Both the position numbers and the translations under genes were made by a program. Positions 1-10,141 of a DNA stretch of 64,000 nt are shown in pieces (the first letter of the stretch is position 1; the number at the start of each line of letters is the position of its first letter). Under the pieces are notes generated by a model. That model made no database searches, had not been told where the DNA came from, and saw only the letters and a program-made list of their open reading frames with translations. The DNA is from Chrysogorgia sp. JL179-B06 (taxonomy: Eukaryota; Cnidaria; Anthozoa; Scleralcyonacea; Chrysogorgiidae): assembly GCA_035772405.1 (NCBI GenBank), contig JAYKKM010000052.1:226001-290000 (forward strand), written 5' to 3'.

Positions 1-299
1 ATACAATAAAAATTGAATACAAACCATTCAAAATGCTTATTGAAGCTCTTAGGGATTTCTGGGGCATGGAACAATAAAAGCAATCATCTGACGTGATCAT
101 TTGACGTAAGCTGTCCGTCTGTCCTCCAATAATAGATCAAGGCTAACAACCAATGAGAATGCGCACAGTAAACTGGTTATTGTATAAAACTCTATATGAA
201 GCACACCAGACCATGAACAATTTCTTAACTGTCATTTAAGGTTCTGCCGACGACTATGCTACACCACCGTTGTACCATTTTCCACGAATTTGCGTCGTC

Positions 300-469
300 A
301 TGTCTACAGATCATCACCAAGCTGCATTCTTTCCAAGCCTTGAAGCAATGACCGATGCCGAGAACGTTCCTCGGTTGTTACAAAGTCTAACGCTGAAAAC
401 ATTGTGGAGTTTGTGAAAACTTATTTGCGCCATCCAGAGGATCTGCTGGTAAAAACCGAAGTGTTTTGA
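300..469 (+). pseudogene. Small frameshifted ORF, unrecognised
   Basis: An ATG at 300 opens a 38-codon frame that stops at 416. From about 386 a neighbouring frame stays open to a stop at 467-469 and reads as a helical, charged peptide containing AENIVEFVKTYLRHPEDLL. Read together they look like one short protein start with a single frameshift. A weak TATA-like stretch lies near 180-190. I do not recognise the family. It could be the start of a retroelement gag or a host exon, and confidence is low. Confidence 0.2.
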
Positions 470-544
470 TTTATCAGACCGCTGGGGTATGTCAAAAATA
501 TATATAAGTGCAACGTCGGCAGTGATAAAATACGAATCGAAAAT

Positions 545-656
545 AGTTGTACTGCTGAAATATCGAATAGGGTCTAACGTTTCGAGTTCACGTTTCACTC
601 TCTGACGAAGGGCCTTCGCTCGAAAGTTAGACCTCCTATTCAATATCTAAGTAGTA
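545..656 (+). repeat. Foldback with hammerhead-like core
   Basis: The segment at 563-587 is an imperfect inverted copy of 619-645, so the region can form a hairpin of about 22 bp. Between and within the arms lie CTGACGA (602-608) and GAAA (622-625), separated by a GGGC/GCTC stem with a CTTC loop. This resembles the CUGANGA-stem II-GAAA core of hammerhead ribozymes known from Penelope-like elements. The stem III and cleavage-site bases do not match well, so this copy is probably a relic. A related sequence lies at 47741-47860. Confidence 0.4.
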
Positions 657-1112
657 CACCAACCCTTCAGTATTTTCGATGTAATAGTTCAAACACGAGT
701 AAAGTACTTCCTCTAATTTCAAAACACCAAGAAGTAAGTTGAAATGACGAGGCGAAGTCGAGGCTTTTTAACGATCTTCTAGGTATTTTGAAATCGGAGG
801 AAGAGCTTTTTACGTGCGTTTGAACTTGCTTCTCAAACGAACACAATATTATGAGAGAAGAGCGATATGAAAGTTGGCGAAATTTATATCTCAAACTCAT
901 TAATAATTCATGAACCAAAAACAAAGAAATCAACTCCGTCACGGACAACTGGACATGTGATCTTAATTAGCATAGGATTTTGACGATTTCAACCTCAAAT
1001 TTATGTGTAAACACTGACTTGTTTGACTTTGAGATGCCATTTCAAAGCATAAGCTCGGCTTCGCCTCGGACTGCAACTAATTGCGCGAACTTGAAATCCG
1101 GTCCAGTCCACA
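646..1112. other. Non-coding stretch with an inverted-repeat end
   Basis: No convincing gene. The segment at 888-945 is an inverted copy of 2362-2413 (shared CTCCGTCACGG and AACAAAGAAA blocks), so related repeat sequence flanks the LINE fragment at 1113-2320 in opposite orientations. The minus-strand frame at 667-948 has no family resemblance. Confidence 0.4.
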
Positions 1113-2320
1113 TTATTATTAGTTCGACACAGCGTGATACTTAGAAAACTACGCGATATAAATATCGACGGAAACCTCCACTCCTGGTTTTGTTCTTACT
1201 TGTTGGGACGGAAACAGCGCGTCACTATTCCAGGTGCGACTTCATCTACCCTTCCAGTTACTTCAGGAATTCCTCAAGGATATATTCTCTTCCTACTCTA
1301 CGTTAACGACCTTCACGACTCTGTGGCGTCCTCATCTGTCGCCTGTTTTGCTGACACAAAACTTTTTAAAACCATCAACTCTCCTTCGGACGCGAATCTT
1401 CTCCAAGTTAACCTAAATAACCTGAACAAATGGTCACTGTCTTATGGTTTAAATCTCAACGAGCTAAAAACGAAGTGCCAAACGATTACTCGTAGAAAGG
1501 TACCAGTGTGTCATCAATACACTCTCAACGGGCAGAACATTGAAAAGCTTGGAACTGAACGTGACCTTGGTATTTGGGTGAGCCAAGACTTAACATGGTC
1601 TAAACAGGTTGCTGCCCAGGTTACAACTGCAAAGAGACTCTCGGCTGCGTCCGTCGATCATTAGGGGAGATCGCTGATACTTGCGTTCGACGAACGATAT
1701 ACATTGGTATTGTTCGCCCACATCTTGGTTATGCTACCCAGGTGTGGTCACCGCAATCTATCGACCTGATCAGACGTATTGAACGAGTGCAGCGTCGCTC
1801 CACTAAAGTTATCCTGAACCTACCATTTCGCACCACGATAACCTACAAACAACGGCTACTTTCTATAAAATTGCTTCCAATATCGTACTGGCACGAATAT
1901 CTCGACTTAACCTTCTTCTTCAAAGCTGTGAATAATCTGATCGAAGTTAATCCTAACAACTCAATATATATCACCATGGGCATGGAAATCTATCTGCACC
2001 AGATGTAACACAGTGCGTGGTCTCACGAGTGCGACCTGTTGCTGTAGCTGACAATTTTTAGAATTTTGGGCGCGGAGCGGGATTCCTTTGTCTTTTGAGC
2101 TCTTAATAAAATTACATCCGCCTCCGCGCGCGGACCTAATTTATAACTAACTCACTTCGGGACCGCAGTAATTGGCGATTGCTGTTGCGGCCACCCTGCC
2201 ACATGTACTATACTTATAATACAACCTTAGCAAATAACTTATTAATTATTCCATAGAATCTTAATCACTACACATTCCAATATTTGTGGCGAAACGAAAT
2301 AAATAAATAAATTATCGGCT
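1113..2320 (+). pseudogene. CR1/L2-type LINE reverse transcriptase, 5' truncated
   Basis: The frame at 1134-1664 encodes the middle and end of a non-LTR reverse transcriptase. It shows the block GIPQG (thumb-proximal B motif), then VACFAD-TKLF where the catalytic FADDT motif has lost one aspartate codon. A frameshift near 1664 moves the reading to 1665-2008, which continues with RRTIYIGIVRPHLGYATQVW and IERVQRRSTK, typical of the C-terminal part of CR1, L2 and jockey-like LINEs. Downstream sequence to about 2320 ends in an AAATA-rich tail, consistent with a LINE 3' end. The 5' part (endonuclease and RT N-terminus) is absent, as expected for incomplete target-primed reverse transcription. Not functional. 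Confidence 0.85.
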
Positions 2321-3569
2321 TTGAAATATTACATAAAATCTTCCTCTTATTTCAAAACCTCCGTCACGGAGCTGATTTTCTTTGTTTTTGGTTTATGAAT
2401 TATTAATGATACGAGAAACGTATATGTCAATAATTGGTCAGGATGCTCTAGATAATGGCTGGATACTGTAAGAGTAAATGGATGGATACTGTAAGAGTAA
2501 AAAATTTTCAGTATAAAAGGAGTAGCACGCACGGTAGATTATTTTCCAGTATTACTAACACAATCCATGCAGTGGATATCCGGATAGTACCGCTTACCGA
2601 TTATCTATCCAACTTTTGAGGTAATTAAACATAATTTAGTATTATATATGCAGCAAGCCTTTGCATGATGGTATAGTGTAACTACGTACGACTATACCAG
2701 AGGGACTTCTTTGGTAAAGGTAAAAGGAAATCTCGCAAGGAATTATGGTAGTAGTAGTCACTAATAGATTCACACGTCATAATGAGAAAGGATAATTGGC
2801 CAATAGCAAAAAATTCTGGTAGTTGTAGTCAGACGTCATTGTGAAAATGGTTTATGAATTAGTTATGTTATCTACATGTATTTTTATTTCTGAAAGGGGA
2901 ACTGCAGTCAAATAAGTTACTTTTAAATAAAAGGCCTACAATGTTTAGAAATGTTAATTGTTTTACGGTATCTGTTCTTCTACTTGAGATATAACGTTTT
3001 CATTGTCGTATTTTATGGTAAGAAATGGTCCATACCCTAATCATAAACTACGGATCCACTATATCTCACAAAATAAAGTTGCCATTTTAGCGTTTGCTCG
3101 ACGGCTCAAAGTTCATGTACAGCGGCGGTTTTGTGCGTTAATGCAGACGTCAAAATTGAAAAGAAATTCCCGCTGTCGATCGAATTTGAGCCGTCGAGCA
3201 ATGCAAACTCTAAAATACAAGAATAAAAACATTTATTTCTCGAGTACAAAAGGAGATGTCAAATTATTAATATTTCCGAACGTAATACTTGAAGGTCTTT
3301 GATTTAAATATTATTTGGGTTTTTTACTATGTCTTATTTAAACCAAATTCTGAATATATTTATTCCCTAAATAGATGTAGTATTAATGTCTCTCCTCCAC
3401 ATAATTATGTAACTAAATATTAACAAAACAAATTTATATTGATAAAATAACATTCTGTAAACGCAAGCGGTGATTGGCTGAAAGCCATGTTTATATTTAA
3501 ATAATCGAAACCCGACTGGCGTAATAAAAATACGAGAGAAGTAGCGAGAAGCAAGAGCCGCCGAGGCGA
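2321..3569. other. Intergenic, with short repeats and a hairpin
   Basis: No gene supported. A 20-bp direct repeat (GGATGGATACTGTAAGAGTA-like) occurs twice at about 2457-2500. An 18-bp inverted repeat around GCTCGACGGCTCAAA at 3091-3108 pairs with 3184-3202. The forward frame at 3003-3302 that spans it looks fortuitous. Confidence 0.4.
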
Positions 3570-3893
3570 GTGTTTTTATTATTTAGCCTGTGTACAATCT
3601 GAATATACACCTGTTATTCAGTCTGTGAAAACTCGCACGATAGCTTGTCGACCCCCCACTGAGCTACTCAGATCTGAGAAGTAGATTTTGATTGTTCAAC
3701 TTATTTCAGTTACAATTGGTTCTCTGGGAATTCTTGTGAGATCAAATAATCCAATCAATAATCCAAATAATTATGAATCATGACTTTAACTCAAAATCAC
3801 TGCTAAGATACGAGTAGCTCAGCGGGGGTAGGCAAGCTATCGTGCGAGTTTTCACAAACTGAATTACAGGCGTACACGGGCTATTATTACTTC
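3570..3893. repeat. Foldback element, arms of about 90-105 bp
   Basis: The left arm 3570-3675 and right arm 3806-3893 are imperfect reverse complements, sharing for example AAGCTATCGTGCGAGTTTTC. They surround a loop of about 130 bp with no gene. The structure is that of a non-autonomous foldback MITE. No target duplication was identified. Confidence 0.6.
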
Positions 3894-4187
3894 ACGAGGG
3901 TTTCGATCACGTTATGGAACCCGGGCAAACGCATTCTTTTATTTTTATAAAATAGTTCAGAAACAATTTCTTATACTTTTTTTTAATATAAATTACGATA
4001 TGTAACGCTTTTGAGACAATGCAAATTCTCATTAGTTACTGTCGTCATTCCGCTACCGAGACAGGTAAGCTGACCAATCACAGCGTGCGTAGAATAAAAC
4101 TGTAGGAAAAACATGGAAAATTACGTGTACTTATTACGCCAATCGCCATCATGAACGGTAAAGCGAATTTATGTATTTTTATAAAAT

Positions 4188-4680
4188 AACCAGAAGTAAA
4201 TGAGCGACAACACGCTGTCTGATTGGCTACTGAGCTCAAAAACCGTGCCATTATAACTCAATAAAGCATAAGTTGACGTGATTCCTCGCGTAGATTTTGT
4301 CGTTTTTGATGGATTTTAAGTAGTTTAAATCACAAAAGGAAGTCAAAGAATACCTGGAATGGAATTTAGCCTACAAGAAGGAGCCATACAAGACTAATCA
4401 AGGTACTAACACAACAGAATGTTTTAACTGCAACGTTGAGTGCATTTTCATCGCTAAAATCGCCAACGTGTTTTCAACAAAGGCTTCCTAACAACGCACA
4501 TAGTAACGCCTCTTATAACAGGTAAATCTGCATTTTTCATGGCTTTATTGTTAATTTAATGGTATTATTTTATAAAAGAAATAAAAAACTTTGTCTTGAT
4601 AAAAAACATGCTCGTGTTTTACACGCATCTCTCATGCCATTATAACTCGATAATCACACGCGACACGTTTTTTTTTATTT
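4188..4680 (+). repeat. Dispersed repeat, copy 1
   Basis: This stretch closely matches 46738-47253 in the same orientation. Shared blocks include AAATGAGCGA, the AACTCAATAAAGCATAAG block, AACAGAATGTTTTAACTGC, and the end block around ATAACTCGATAATCACACGC. Both copies lack a convincing ORF. It is probably a non-autonomous transposon or the end of a larger one. Confidence 0.75.
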
Positions 4681-5617
4681 CTTAAATAAAGAAAGCAATT
4701 ACCACATTTTACTTGTTTCCTTCGAGTATTTTATAAAATAAATAGAAAACGTTTTTTCTTGTGTACCAATACGTTATAGAAACACTCGTGGAAGTTTGGA
4801 AAAACTCGAAATCGCACGGAAACACTCGCCCTTCGGGTTCGTGTTCCCACTACGATTTATCGTTCTCCCAATGCTCCACTCGTGTTTCTGTAACTGTATG
4901 GAAACACGGTAAATGTTTTCTATTTCTTAAATCTGTATACAGTATGTTAAACAAAATGTATTTTTGAATAAGTCTGTTTGTCTAATATATTTCTAATTCA
5001 TTTCTACTTCCTTTATAAGTTTTGTTTTCTAACGATCACTGTCTCATTTACAATACTTGTTCTCAGTAGATATAATAGAAAAAATAATAATTGTTTTTGG
5101 CATTACTCGTGGGCTACAAATATTCATATAGGGGATCCAAAACCAGAAAGAAACAAGCAAATAATGAAAACGTTTTTGTGTTGGACTGCATAAATCTTTG
5201 AAATCCAAGGTCGATTAAAGGCATTTCATGCATTTTGAGACCAACCGCGAATTAGTGATAGGACTGATCGATATTTACTGATGGCCGTTAGATATCGAGT
5301 AGCAGCGAATGGCGCGATAAAGACCGTTTTCTTCGCATAAAAACCATGTATATGTGTCGTTTTTCAAAATAATTTTGAAGAAATAACGAACATAAATTAG
5401 TTTCTACTTCGCTCTCGATTAATATTAGGCTATCACCTCAGGAATTTCGAGCTCCTAATCTAATTGTAAAATTGTTCAATATTCTAATGATGATATTACG
5501 CTGCTACTCCGAGTGACGAACCATACCGGGCAAGTAGAGAAAAACTCTACATGACCACGGTTGGGATTCACTTGAAATGTAAAATCCTTCATCCCACTCG
5601 TAATAATTTATTTATCC
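4681..5617. other. Intergenic; imperfect foldback near 4770-4905
   Basis: Around 4770-4905 the sequence folds on itself through AGAAACACTCGTGGA and its inverse CCACTCGTGTTTCTG. It resembles in style the foldback at 45271-45411. The rest to 5600 shows no gene. On the minus strand an AATAAA hexamer near 5604-5609 lies just downstream of the FAM151 stop codon and may be its polyadenylation signal. Confidence 0.4.
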
Positions 5618-6499
5618 TTACAAAAATTTGGCGAAAAGTAATGAGAAGCAGGTTACAATAAAACATGTGACGTATGACAACTCACGACTATAGCAACGCC
5701 ATGCAGCATTACTAGCTAAGGTTTCCTGAAGTGCAGCATCCAGTTCTGGTGGTAAATCCATATAAAGACGCCTTTTATCAACCTGTCCTATTAACCATAC
5801 CAAATCCTGCACATCCACATCGTCGCCGACAGACGACCAAATGGTTAAAGAATAACGATCACTTGACTCCAACAAACTCTTCAACGGTTCCCATGATCTC
5901 CGCACATACACTGCCCGAAGCGGAAACGTTATCAACTGAGTCGTGTTTTTACAAATGTTCGCCATTTGTTCAACTACGGTTGCAGTGTATCCTAAACTCG
6001 TAATTTTTTCCGACCATTTTGTGGTCCAACCTAGGGACAGTGTGGCATTCGGGAAGGTTTTGATACAAGTGTGAATAAAACGCTCAGCATCCACTGGTGT
6101 AGTATTTGAGTTGGACGTCGTGCCAGGGCCTGGGAGAATATCCGCATTTAGCCATAGTGGCTTTAAAGGAGTCGTTCCAAAGATGTTCCTTAGAAGAATC
6201 ATGGACGCTTCCACGGCAAGAATACTTTTAAAGTCCAGTTTAATACCCTTATTTGTCGGTTTAATGGTTTGCAAAAACGTTTCTAAAGTCAGATCGCTAT
6301 TGTTATTTGGTGGGTGCGCCATAACTGGCTCAGTATCCTTTCTATTAAATTTCATCAACACATCAGCTTCAAACATCAAGATATCGGTCTTCAAATATTG
6401 GTCGAGCTTCTCTTGACTGTTTACAGCATGAGCCCAAGTGATATCCCTGGCATCAGTTTTATTGAAATACTTCAAATCATCATAAGGACTTTTAAGGCC
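5618..6499 (-). CDS. FAM151: FAM151/menorin-domain protein, terminal exon
   Basis: The frame encodes about 293 residues of a FAM151 (menorin, DUF2181) domain. Diagnostic stretches are DITWAHAVNSQEKLD, FEADV, MAHPPNNNSDLTLETFL, KGIKLDFKS, and WLNADILPGPG with the following SLGWTTKW. The domain is related to the glycerophosphodiester phosphodiesterase/PLC-type TIM barrel fold. The histidine in WAHAVN and the acidic EAD and DFK residues lie where that fold keeps its active site. The C-terminus ends in a hydrophobic segment (TCFIVTCFSLLFAKFL), perhaps a membrane anchor. The reading frame continues upstream of the first possible start to a CTTTTTCAG acceptor at about 6500, so this is an internal-to-last exon and the 5' exon or exons are not seen here. 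A likely AATAAA follows the stop. No disabling mutation is seen, so it is probably a functional host gene. Confidence 0.82.
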   Translation of the reverse strand, partial: GLKSPYDDLKYFNKTDARDITWAHAVNSQEKLDQYLKTDILMFEADVLMKFNRKDTEPVMAHPPNNNSDLTLETFLQTIKPTNKGIKLDFKSILAVEASMILLRNIFGTTPLKPLWLNADILPGPGTTSNSNTTPVDAERFIHTCIKTFPNATLSLGWTTKWSEKITSLGYTATVVEQMANICKNTTQLITFPLRAVYVRRSWEPLKSLLESSDRYSLTIWSSVGDDVDVQDLVWLIGQVDKRRLYMDLPPELDAALQETLASNAAWRCYSRELSYVTCFIVTCFSLLFAKFL

Positions 6500-6975
6500 T
6501 GAAAAAGTGAAATTTTTGTTTTAGCAATTATACTAGACTAAAAGGCGCTGCTCATTTGGAATCCGTAGAGGGTCGGTAGCATCTTGGGACTTTTTTACGC
6601 GCGACTATTTTTTTGATAATATTCTAAACCAAACCCTAAAACTAACCTTAACCCTATTAAAAAGAAAAAAGTAAAGTAAAAATTAAAAATCAATGACACA
6701 GACCACTCAGCTGCAAGCGAACTTGAAATATTCGGTTAATAATCAATATTTATGTAATCCTATTGTAAGTGAACCATACACATAATAAAAAGATTCTACC
6801 GACCAGTAAAGATGCTACCGCCCGCGTCTACGGATTCCAAATTAGCAAAGGTGTAAAAACACAACGCAATTTTAGTTGGAAAAAGTATAGTGCAGGTTGT
6901 TGTTGGATTTCAGACGGATACAAGTTCCAAGTTACGGAAAGTGACGAAAGTTGACCGAAAGCTTTTGTCAATCGG
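6500..6975. other. Intergenic or intron sequence
   Basis: Probably the intron upstream of the FAM151 exon. A short CCTAAAACTAACCTTAACCC-like run near 6630-6655 is the only regularity. No exon with good splice sites was recognised. Confidence 0.35.
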
Positions 6976-7110
6976 CCAATGCAATGTAATGTAATGCAAT
7001 GCAATGCAATGCAATGCAATGCAATGCAATGCAATGCAATGCAATGCAATGCAATGCAATGCAATGCAATGCAATGCAATGCAATGCAATGCAATGCAAT
7101 GCAATGCAAT
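6976..7110. repeat. Pentanucleotide microsatellite (GCAAT)n
   Basis: About 25 nearly perfect GCAAT units, with GTAAT variants at the left edge. On the minus strand it reads (ATTGC)n and directly follows a TTTAAATAAAG motif at about 7130-7120, so it is best explained as the expanded 3' tail of the minus-strand LINE at 7111-8870. The HCIAL and QCNAM repeat reading frames across it are not genes. Confidence 0.95.
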
Positions 7111-8870
7111 AAAATTGTATTGTATAAACTTTATTTAAAGAAGGTTGAAACACATAAACCATTTACAGTTTTCTAACATACGGCCTTCTATAAATACTAA
7201 TACTAATCAACAAGAAATAATTATATATAAATAAGAATAATACATAAATTAAACGAAATACAAACACTTATAGTAAATAAAAAACGCTAAATTAGAAACA
7301 TAATTACAACGAAGTAAAAACCGACAATCATGACATAAGAAATATTAATTCCTCAAGATGATGAACAGAGCTATATTGTTGTAAGAATAAAATTCCGAAG
7401 TTTATGCTTAAAAGAGATCTGCCTAAAAGACAGAGAAGCCATGTAGGGATTGAACTCTACACATATGGAAATGGTACGCACTGCAGGTCAAGCAAACTTG
7501 CTCTAGTACGGCATCCAATCTCAGCACGGGTATTAGACAAGAACTTAAACGTGTGTTTAATACAGAGGGGCATCAGGATTAATTATAAAATGTTAAAAAG
7601 CAATAATTGCTTCCATCAAATCAGTTATTGCGATCCATTTGAGTTTAGAGAAAAGACTTACAGAAGGTTGTGAAAAATCAGCAGATAAAATAATTCGAGC
7701 AGCACGTTTCTGTATAAGTGGAGTAGACGTAATAAGAGAGTATGGGAACAGTTTCCCCAAGCAGTTGAGCAATAGATGAAGTGGTTATATACTTATATGT
7801 ATGCAAGAATTATAAAGCGTAAAGTACACTCGTGAGTAAGAAAGGTTTAATACGTCGTATAGTAACAGTCTTTTTTGTATAATCTATTTAGAGGACCTTC
7901 CTGAAAATCACGTAATGTGAGTGAGGCCTCCTCTGGAAATATTAAATACATACATACAAACATACATACTGCTAATTTTATTGCAGATGTTTCCAGCGTC
8001 ACACCAAGTACTTTTGCATGGTGACTTGACTTGTTCAATTAGTTTACCACTAATGATAACATTGAGAGACAAGTCTGACAATACTTTCTGAGGTGTAGGG
8101 ACTTGGTGTTATTTTGATCTGCCAAGCAGACACACCAATGGCAACATGGTTCAACTCAGAACTAATATCACAGACAGAAGAACCAGATACTAAGATGTAG
8201 TATTATCAGCAAACATAGTCAGATTTATATCGGGGGTAGTTGCAAGGGTAGGCATTAATAAATAAAAGAAAGAAAAGTGGACAAAGAATGCTTCCCTGTG
8301 GTATACCATCTGATAGAGAAAGTTTGTCAGATAACTTTGGGAACGACCAGTAAGGTAGGAATGAAACCAATCCAAAGCTGGAGAAGAACAACCGTAAATA
8401 TACGAAGCTTAGAGATTAGTATATTCTCCTAGTGTCCATATTGCTGAGTATTTTATCAGAAAAATCAGCAACGGCAAGTTCGCATGAACGGAACTTTCTA
8501 AATCCGAACTGAGAATCTGTAAATAACTCATCCTCCATAAGAAAATTGTAGAAGTTGGAACGATCAAAGATCCAACCATATTTAAACAATGCTGAGACCT
8601 TTGCGATTTTCCATGCACATGCCATCTGGAAAAACACCTGAAGAAAGGCTAAGATTAAAAATCGCCGTTAATGAAGGTGAAATTGATGAGGCGGCAATTT
8701 TTAAAAATAGCTGTTGAGTCCATCCAATCCAGCAGCCTTACCAGAAGATAGATGTTTAAGACTCGAGCTAACAAAATCCTCTGTAACTAAAGGAATATTG
8801 AAGGATATGTCGGTCGGAAGCTAAGAGTTTACGAGATCGGAATTAAGGTTGTTCAAGTTTATAACCTATG
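7111..8870 (-). pseudogene. CR1/L2-type LINE, 5' truncated and frameshifted
   Basis: Reading leftwards from about 8870 the minus strand encodes LKHLSSGKAAGLDGL (RT entry motif), then around 8640-8410 KIAKVSALFKYG and DSQFGFRKFRSCELAV, then at about 8330-8250 LSDGIPQGSILCPLFFLLFIN (split by mutations), then FADNTTS where the catalytic FADDTT motif is altered. Several frameshifts separate these blocks. From about 8100 to 7111 there is degenerate C-terminal and 3' UTR sequence ending in TTTAAATAAAG and the ATTGC tail. It is a dead non-LTR retrotransposon lacking the endonuclease. Confidence 0.8.
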
Positions 8871-8911
8871 GATGGTTTAATAAACCATAGTTTGTCTATT
8901 AAACAATTCAT

Positions 8912-10127
8912 GGATTGTTTATAAATAATCCAGGGATGGTTTAATAAACCATGAATTTTTGTTAAATAATCCAAGGATTATTTGCGAGCGCCAAATGTAA
9001 AAAAATATAGCACGCAGGAAAGAGCCTGGGTACAGCGTCCTGCGTGCCGGGGGAGAAGTAAACAGTACCAAAAGACGCCAAACTTTGACTGTCCTTTTAC
9101 TGTCAAATATGAATAATTCATCGGGAAATAACGTTACGAACGTACAGTCCGTGTCGAGTAGTCAATGCTCTAACACAGAAAGTAGAACAGAAAGTCGTCC
9201 TTCCATATCGACAATAACAAGCCGAGTTGTCGACACGAAATACCTGTATACGAACTAATGAAGGCCACGAGTTACGCCGAATAATGCAATGATGACAATC
9301 GTATTTGGTAGCTGTGAAGTTGTGAGTTATTTAGTTGGGTTTTTTTCTGTGTAATAATTATTTAGCAAGCTCCCGATAGCAGCAGATTGGATTCGCCAGC
9401 GGCCCAGCGCCTGTTTTAAGTCCATTGCCTTCAGCATTTTTGTTAGTACGCGCCAGTTCACTAAGCCGGTGCCTCAGGACAACGTATAAACAACAACGTG
9501 AGTGGTAGACAAAGCGCAAAACGTCGGGGTTTGTCGGTCATGTGAGACCTGGAACAACGATATGGTTTGTCTGCCGTACTCCCGCGACAGAAATTTATCT
9601 ATCCCGAGGGGAAAGCGACGTGGTTTATTGGCCGAAAGGGGACTCTCATTACTTGAACGCGTGTACTATTACGCTGAAGGCAATGGACAAAAAAACCATA
9701 GAAATAACTTACAACTTGAAAAAACTCGAAATATTCACAGCTAAGTCATAAGATTGTCATCATATGCATTGTATTAGCTTAGCTCGTGGCCTTCATTCGT
9801 GTTGACAACTCGGCTTGTTATTGTCGATATGGAAGGACGACTTTCTGCACTACTTTCTGTGTTAGAGCATTGACTGTTCGACACGCACTGTATGAGCCGT
9901 GCGATTTCATGAAGGACGTTCCCGATGAATTATTCATATTTGATAGTAAAAGGTTGACGTCTTTTGGTACTGTTTACTTCTCCCCCGGCACGCAGGACGC
10001 TGTACCCAGGTTTTTTTACATTTGGCGGCAGCCATCTTTCTTTTACATTTGGCGCGCGCAAATAATCCTTGGATTATTCAACAAAAATTCATGGTTTATT
10101 AAACCCTGGATTATTTATAAACAATCC
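8912..10127. mobile_element. Foldback element with arms of about 380 bp
   Basis: The left arm 8912-9300 and right arm 9752-10127 are long, imperfect reverse complements. Shared blocks include GGATTGTTTATAAATAATCC, GGTACTGTTTACTTCTCCC with its inverse, CAATGCTCTAACACAGAAAG and AATGAAGGCCACGAG. They bracket a loop of 451 bp. This is a foldback or long-TIR non-autonomous DNA element. Its right end lies about 15 bp before the first recognisable BEL/Pao coding sequence, so it may have cut off that retrotransposon's 5' part. No convincing target duplication was seen. Confidence 0.8.
9509..9751 (+). CDS. 80-codon open frame inside the foldback loop, unknown
   Basis: A frame opened by a stop at 9506-9508 runs to TAA at 9749-9751 and reads GTTIWFVCRTPATEIYLSRG, then ESDVVYWPKGDSHYLNA and a lysine-rich end. 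The alternation of hydrophobic and polar residues suggests beta strands. The only in-frame ATG is late, so a start is not clear. I do not recognise it. It could be a captured exon fragment of a host gene or chance. Confidence 0.25.
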   Translation, partial: TKRKTSGFVGHVRPGTTIWFVCRTPATEIYLSRGESDVVYWPKGDSHYLNACTITLKAMDKKTIEITYNLKKLEIFTAKS

Positions 10128-10141
10128 GTTTATAAATAATG

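Noticed and set aside
6828..7176. HCIALHCIALHC and QCNAMQCNAM repeat proteins
   Set aside because: Translation of the (GCAAT)n pentanucleotide on both strands. The frames exist because five-base repeats without stop codons stay open. No gene.
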